In this document: positions 5,992-6,471 of the stretch, piece by piece | How positions within the stretch are numbered: position 1 is the first letter of the stretch | Layout of the letters: each line of letters starts with the position of its first letter | Assembly: GCA_013361745.1 (NCBI GenBank) | Contig: JABFXM010000270.1 | Coordinates: 1-6,471, forward strand | Reading direction: 5' to 3' | Source: Gemmatimonadaceae bacterium | Lineage (GTDB): Bacteria > Gemmatimonadota > Gemmatimonadetes > Gemmatimonadales > Gemmatimonadaceae | DNA: 6,471 bases | Made by a program: the position numbers and the translations under genes | The notes under the pieces: generated by a model | What the model was told of the DNA's origin: nothing | The model's input: the letters and a program-made list of their open reading frames with translations, nothing else | Databases searched by the model: none

Positions 5992-6471
5992 GCGACGCCG
6001 ACGTGGAAGCGGGTGCGCCGCCGAGCGCAAAAGCGCGCTGGATCGTGCGCCTAGGCGTGCTGCTGATTCGAGCCCTGGCGCTCACCTGGCGCATACGAGT
6101 GGTCAATGACGCGGGGCTGAAGGCCGAGCGCGCGGCGCGCCGGCCGGTGATCTTCTCGCTCTGGCACGGACAGATGCTTCCCCTGTTGTATCAGCATCGC
6201 GGCGAGGGGGTAGCGGTGCTGATCAGCGAGCACCGCGACGGCGAGATGATCGCGCGCGCGGCCGCCGGGCTCGGCTTCGAGACGGTGCGTGGCTCGACCT
6301 CGCGCGGCGCGGCGCGCGCGCTCATCGGCCTCGTGCGAACGTTGAACGATGGGCGCGACGTCGCCGTGACCCCCGACGGTCCGCGCGGCCCGGCGAAGAG
6401 CTTCGCGCCGGGCGCGCTGGTCGCGGCGCAGCGGACCGGCGCCGCGATCGTCCCGGTCATCGCCGCGCCAC
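5988..6471 (+). CDS. DUF374-type lysophospholipid acyltransferase-family protein, N-terminal part (LpxJ-like candidate)
   Basis: 161 codons are visible and the frame remains open at the window end, so the gene is cut by the edge. It starts at GTG 5988, overlapping the lpxB stop as GTGA, the same arrangement as lpxD. A short polar lead is followed by a hydrophobic stretch at about 22-37 that could anchor the protein to the inner membrane. Landmarks of the DUF374 group of the LPLAT superfamily: SLWHGQMLPLLY (57-68, His60), LISEHRDGEM (78-87, with His82, Asp84, Gly85 and Glu86), LGFETVRGSTSRGAARAL and VTPDGPRGP (127-135). Members transfer acyl chains to glycerolipids or lipid A. From memory, LpxJ of Helicobacter and Campylobacter, a late lipid A acyltransferase, belongs to this group. 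Position directly after lpxB favours a lipid A role but does not prove it. The family call is firm and the specific function is inference. Confidence 0.88.
   Translation, partial: MSDADVEAGAPPSAKARWIVRLGVLLIRALALTWRIRVVNDAGLKAERAARRPVIFSLWHGQMLPLLYQHRGEGVAVLISEHRDGEMIARAAAGLGFETVRGSTSRGAARALIGLVRTLNDGRDVAVTPDGPRGPAKSFAPGALVAAQRTGAAIVPVIAAP

Noticed and set aside
3661..6030. Very long antisense open frame (789 codons) opposite the end of lpxA, the oxidoreductase and lpxB
   Set aside because: Its translation is rich in Arg, Ala, Asp and His with no recognisable domain. It mirrors three intact conserved genes, and long antisense frames are expected where GC-rich codons remove stops.

Overview
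The window is one stretch of an outer-membrane biogenesis operon from a high-GC, diderm (LPS-type) bacterium. Every gene reads left to right on the + strand. The longest non-coding gap is only 18 bases (123-140), so no stretch is large enough to hold an unrecognised gene, RNA or mobile element. I see no CRISPR array, tRNA, rRNA, IS element or convincing terminator.

Layout: the last codons of BamA (Omp85 insertase, ending in Phe); an OmpH/Skp-type periplasmic chaperone with a signal peptide and an unusual Pro-rich tail; lpxD; lpxC; fabZ; lpxA; a Gfo/Idh/MocA-family NAD(P)-dependent oxidoreductase; lpxB; and the first 161 codons of a DUF374-type lysophospholipid acyltransferase-family gene cut by the window end. 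Junctions are extremely tight (GTGA, ATGA, 2-nt gap, ATGA, TGATG, 3-nt gap, GTGA), which points to one co-transcribed and largely translationally coupled unit. Four starts appear to be GTG (lpxD, fabZ, lpxB, DUF374 gene).

The genes fit one job. FabZ and LpxA/LpxD sit at the branch point for (R)-3-hydroxyacyl-ACP. LpxA, LpxC, LpxD and LpxB perform the early Raetz-pathway steps from UDP-GlcNAc to the lipid A disaccharide. BamA and OmpH handle the protein side of the outer membrane. The UDP-diacylglucosamine hydrolase (LpxH, LpxI or LpxG) and LpxK are not in the window.

The two most informative genes are the non-canonical ones. The oxidoreductase sits between lpxA and lpxB, the position where (as I recall) Acidithiobacillus ferrooxidans carries gnnA/gnnB, which convert UDP-GlcNAc to its 3-amino analogue. 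No aminotransferase partner is present here. The DUF374 gene is a plausible LpxJ-like late acyltransferase or another glycerolipid/lipid A acyltransferase.

Taxonomy is inference only. The high GC content, a signal peptide ending in AQ, an lpxC and fabZ that are adjacent but unfused, and the order bamA-ompH-lpxD-lpxC-fabZ-lpxA-oxidoreductase-lpxB-DUF374 suggest a Gemmatimonadota-like or similar non-proteobacterial lineage. The sequence alone does not prove this.
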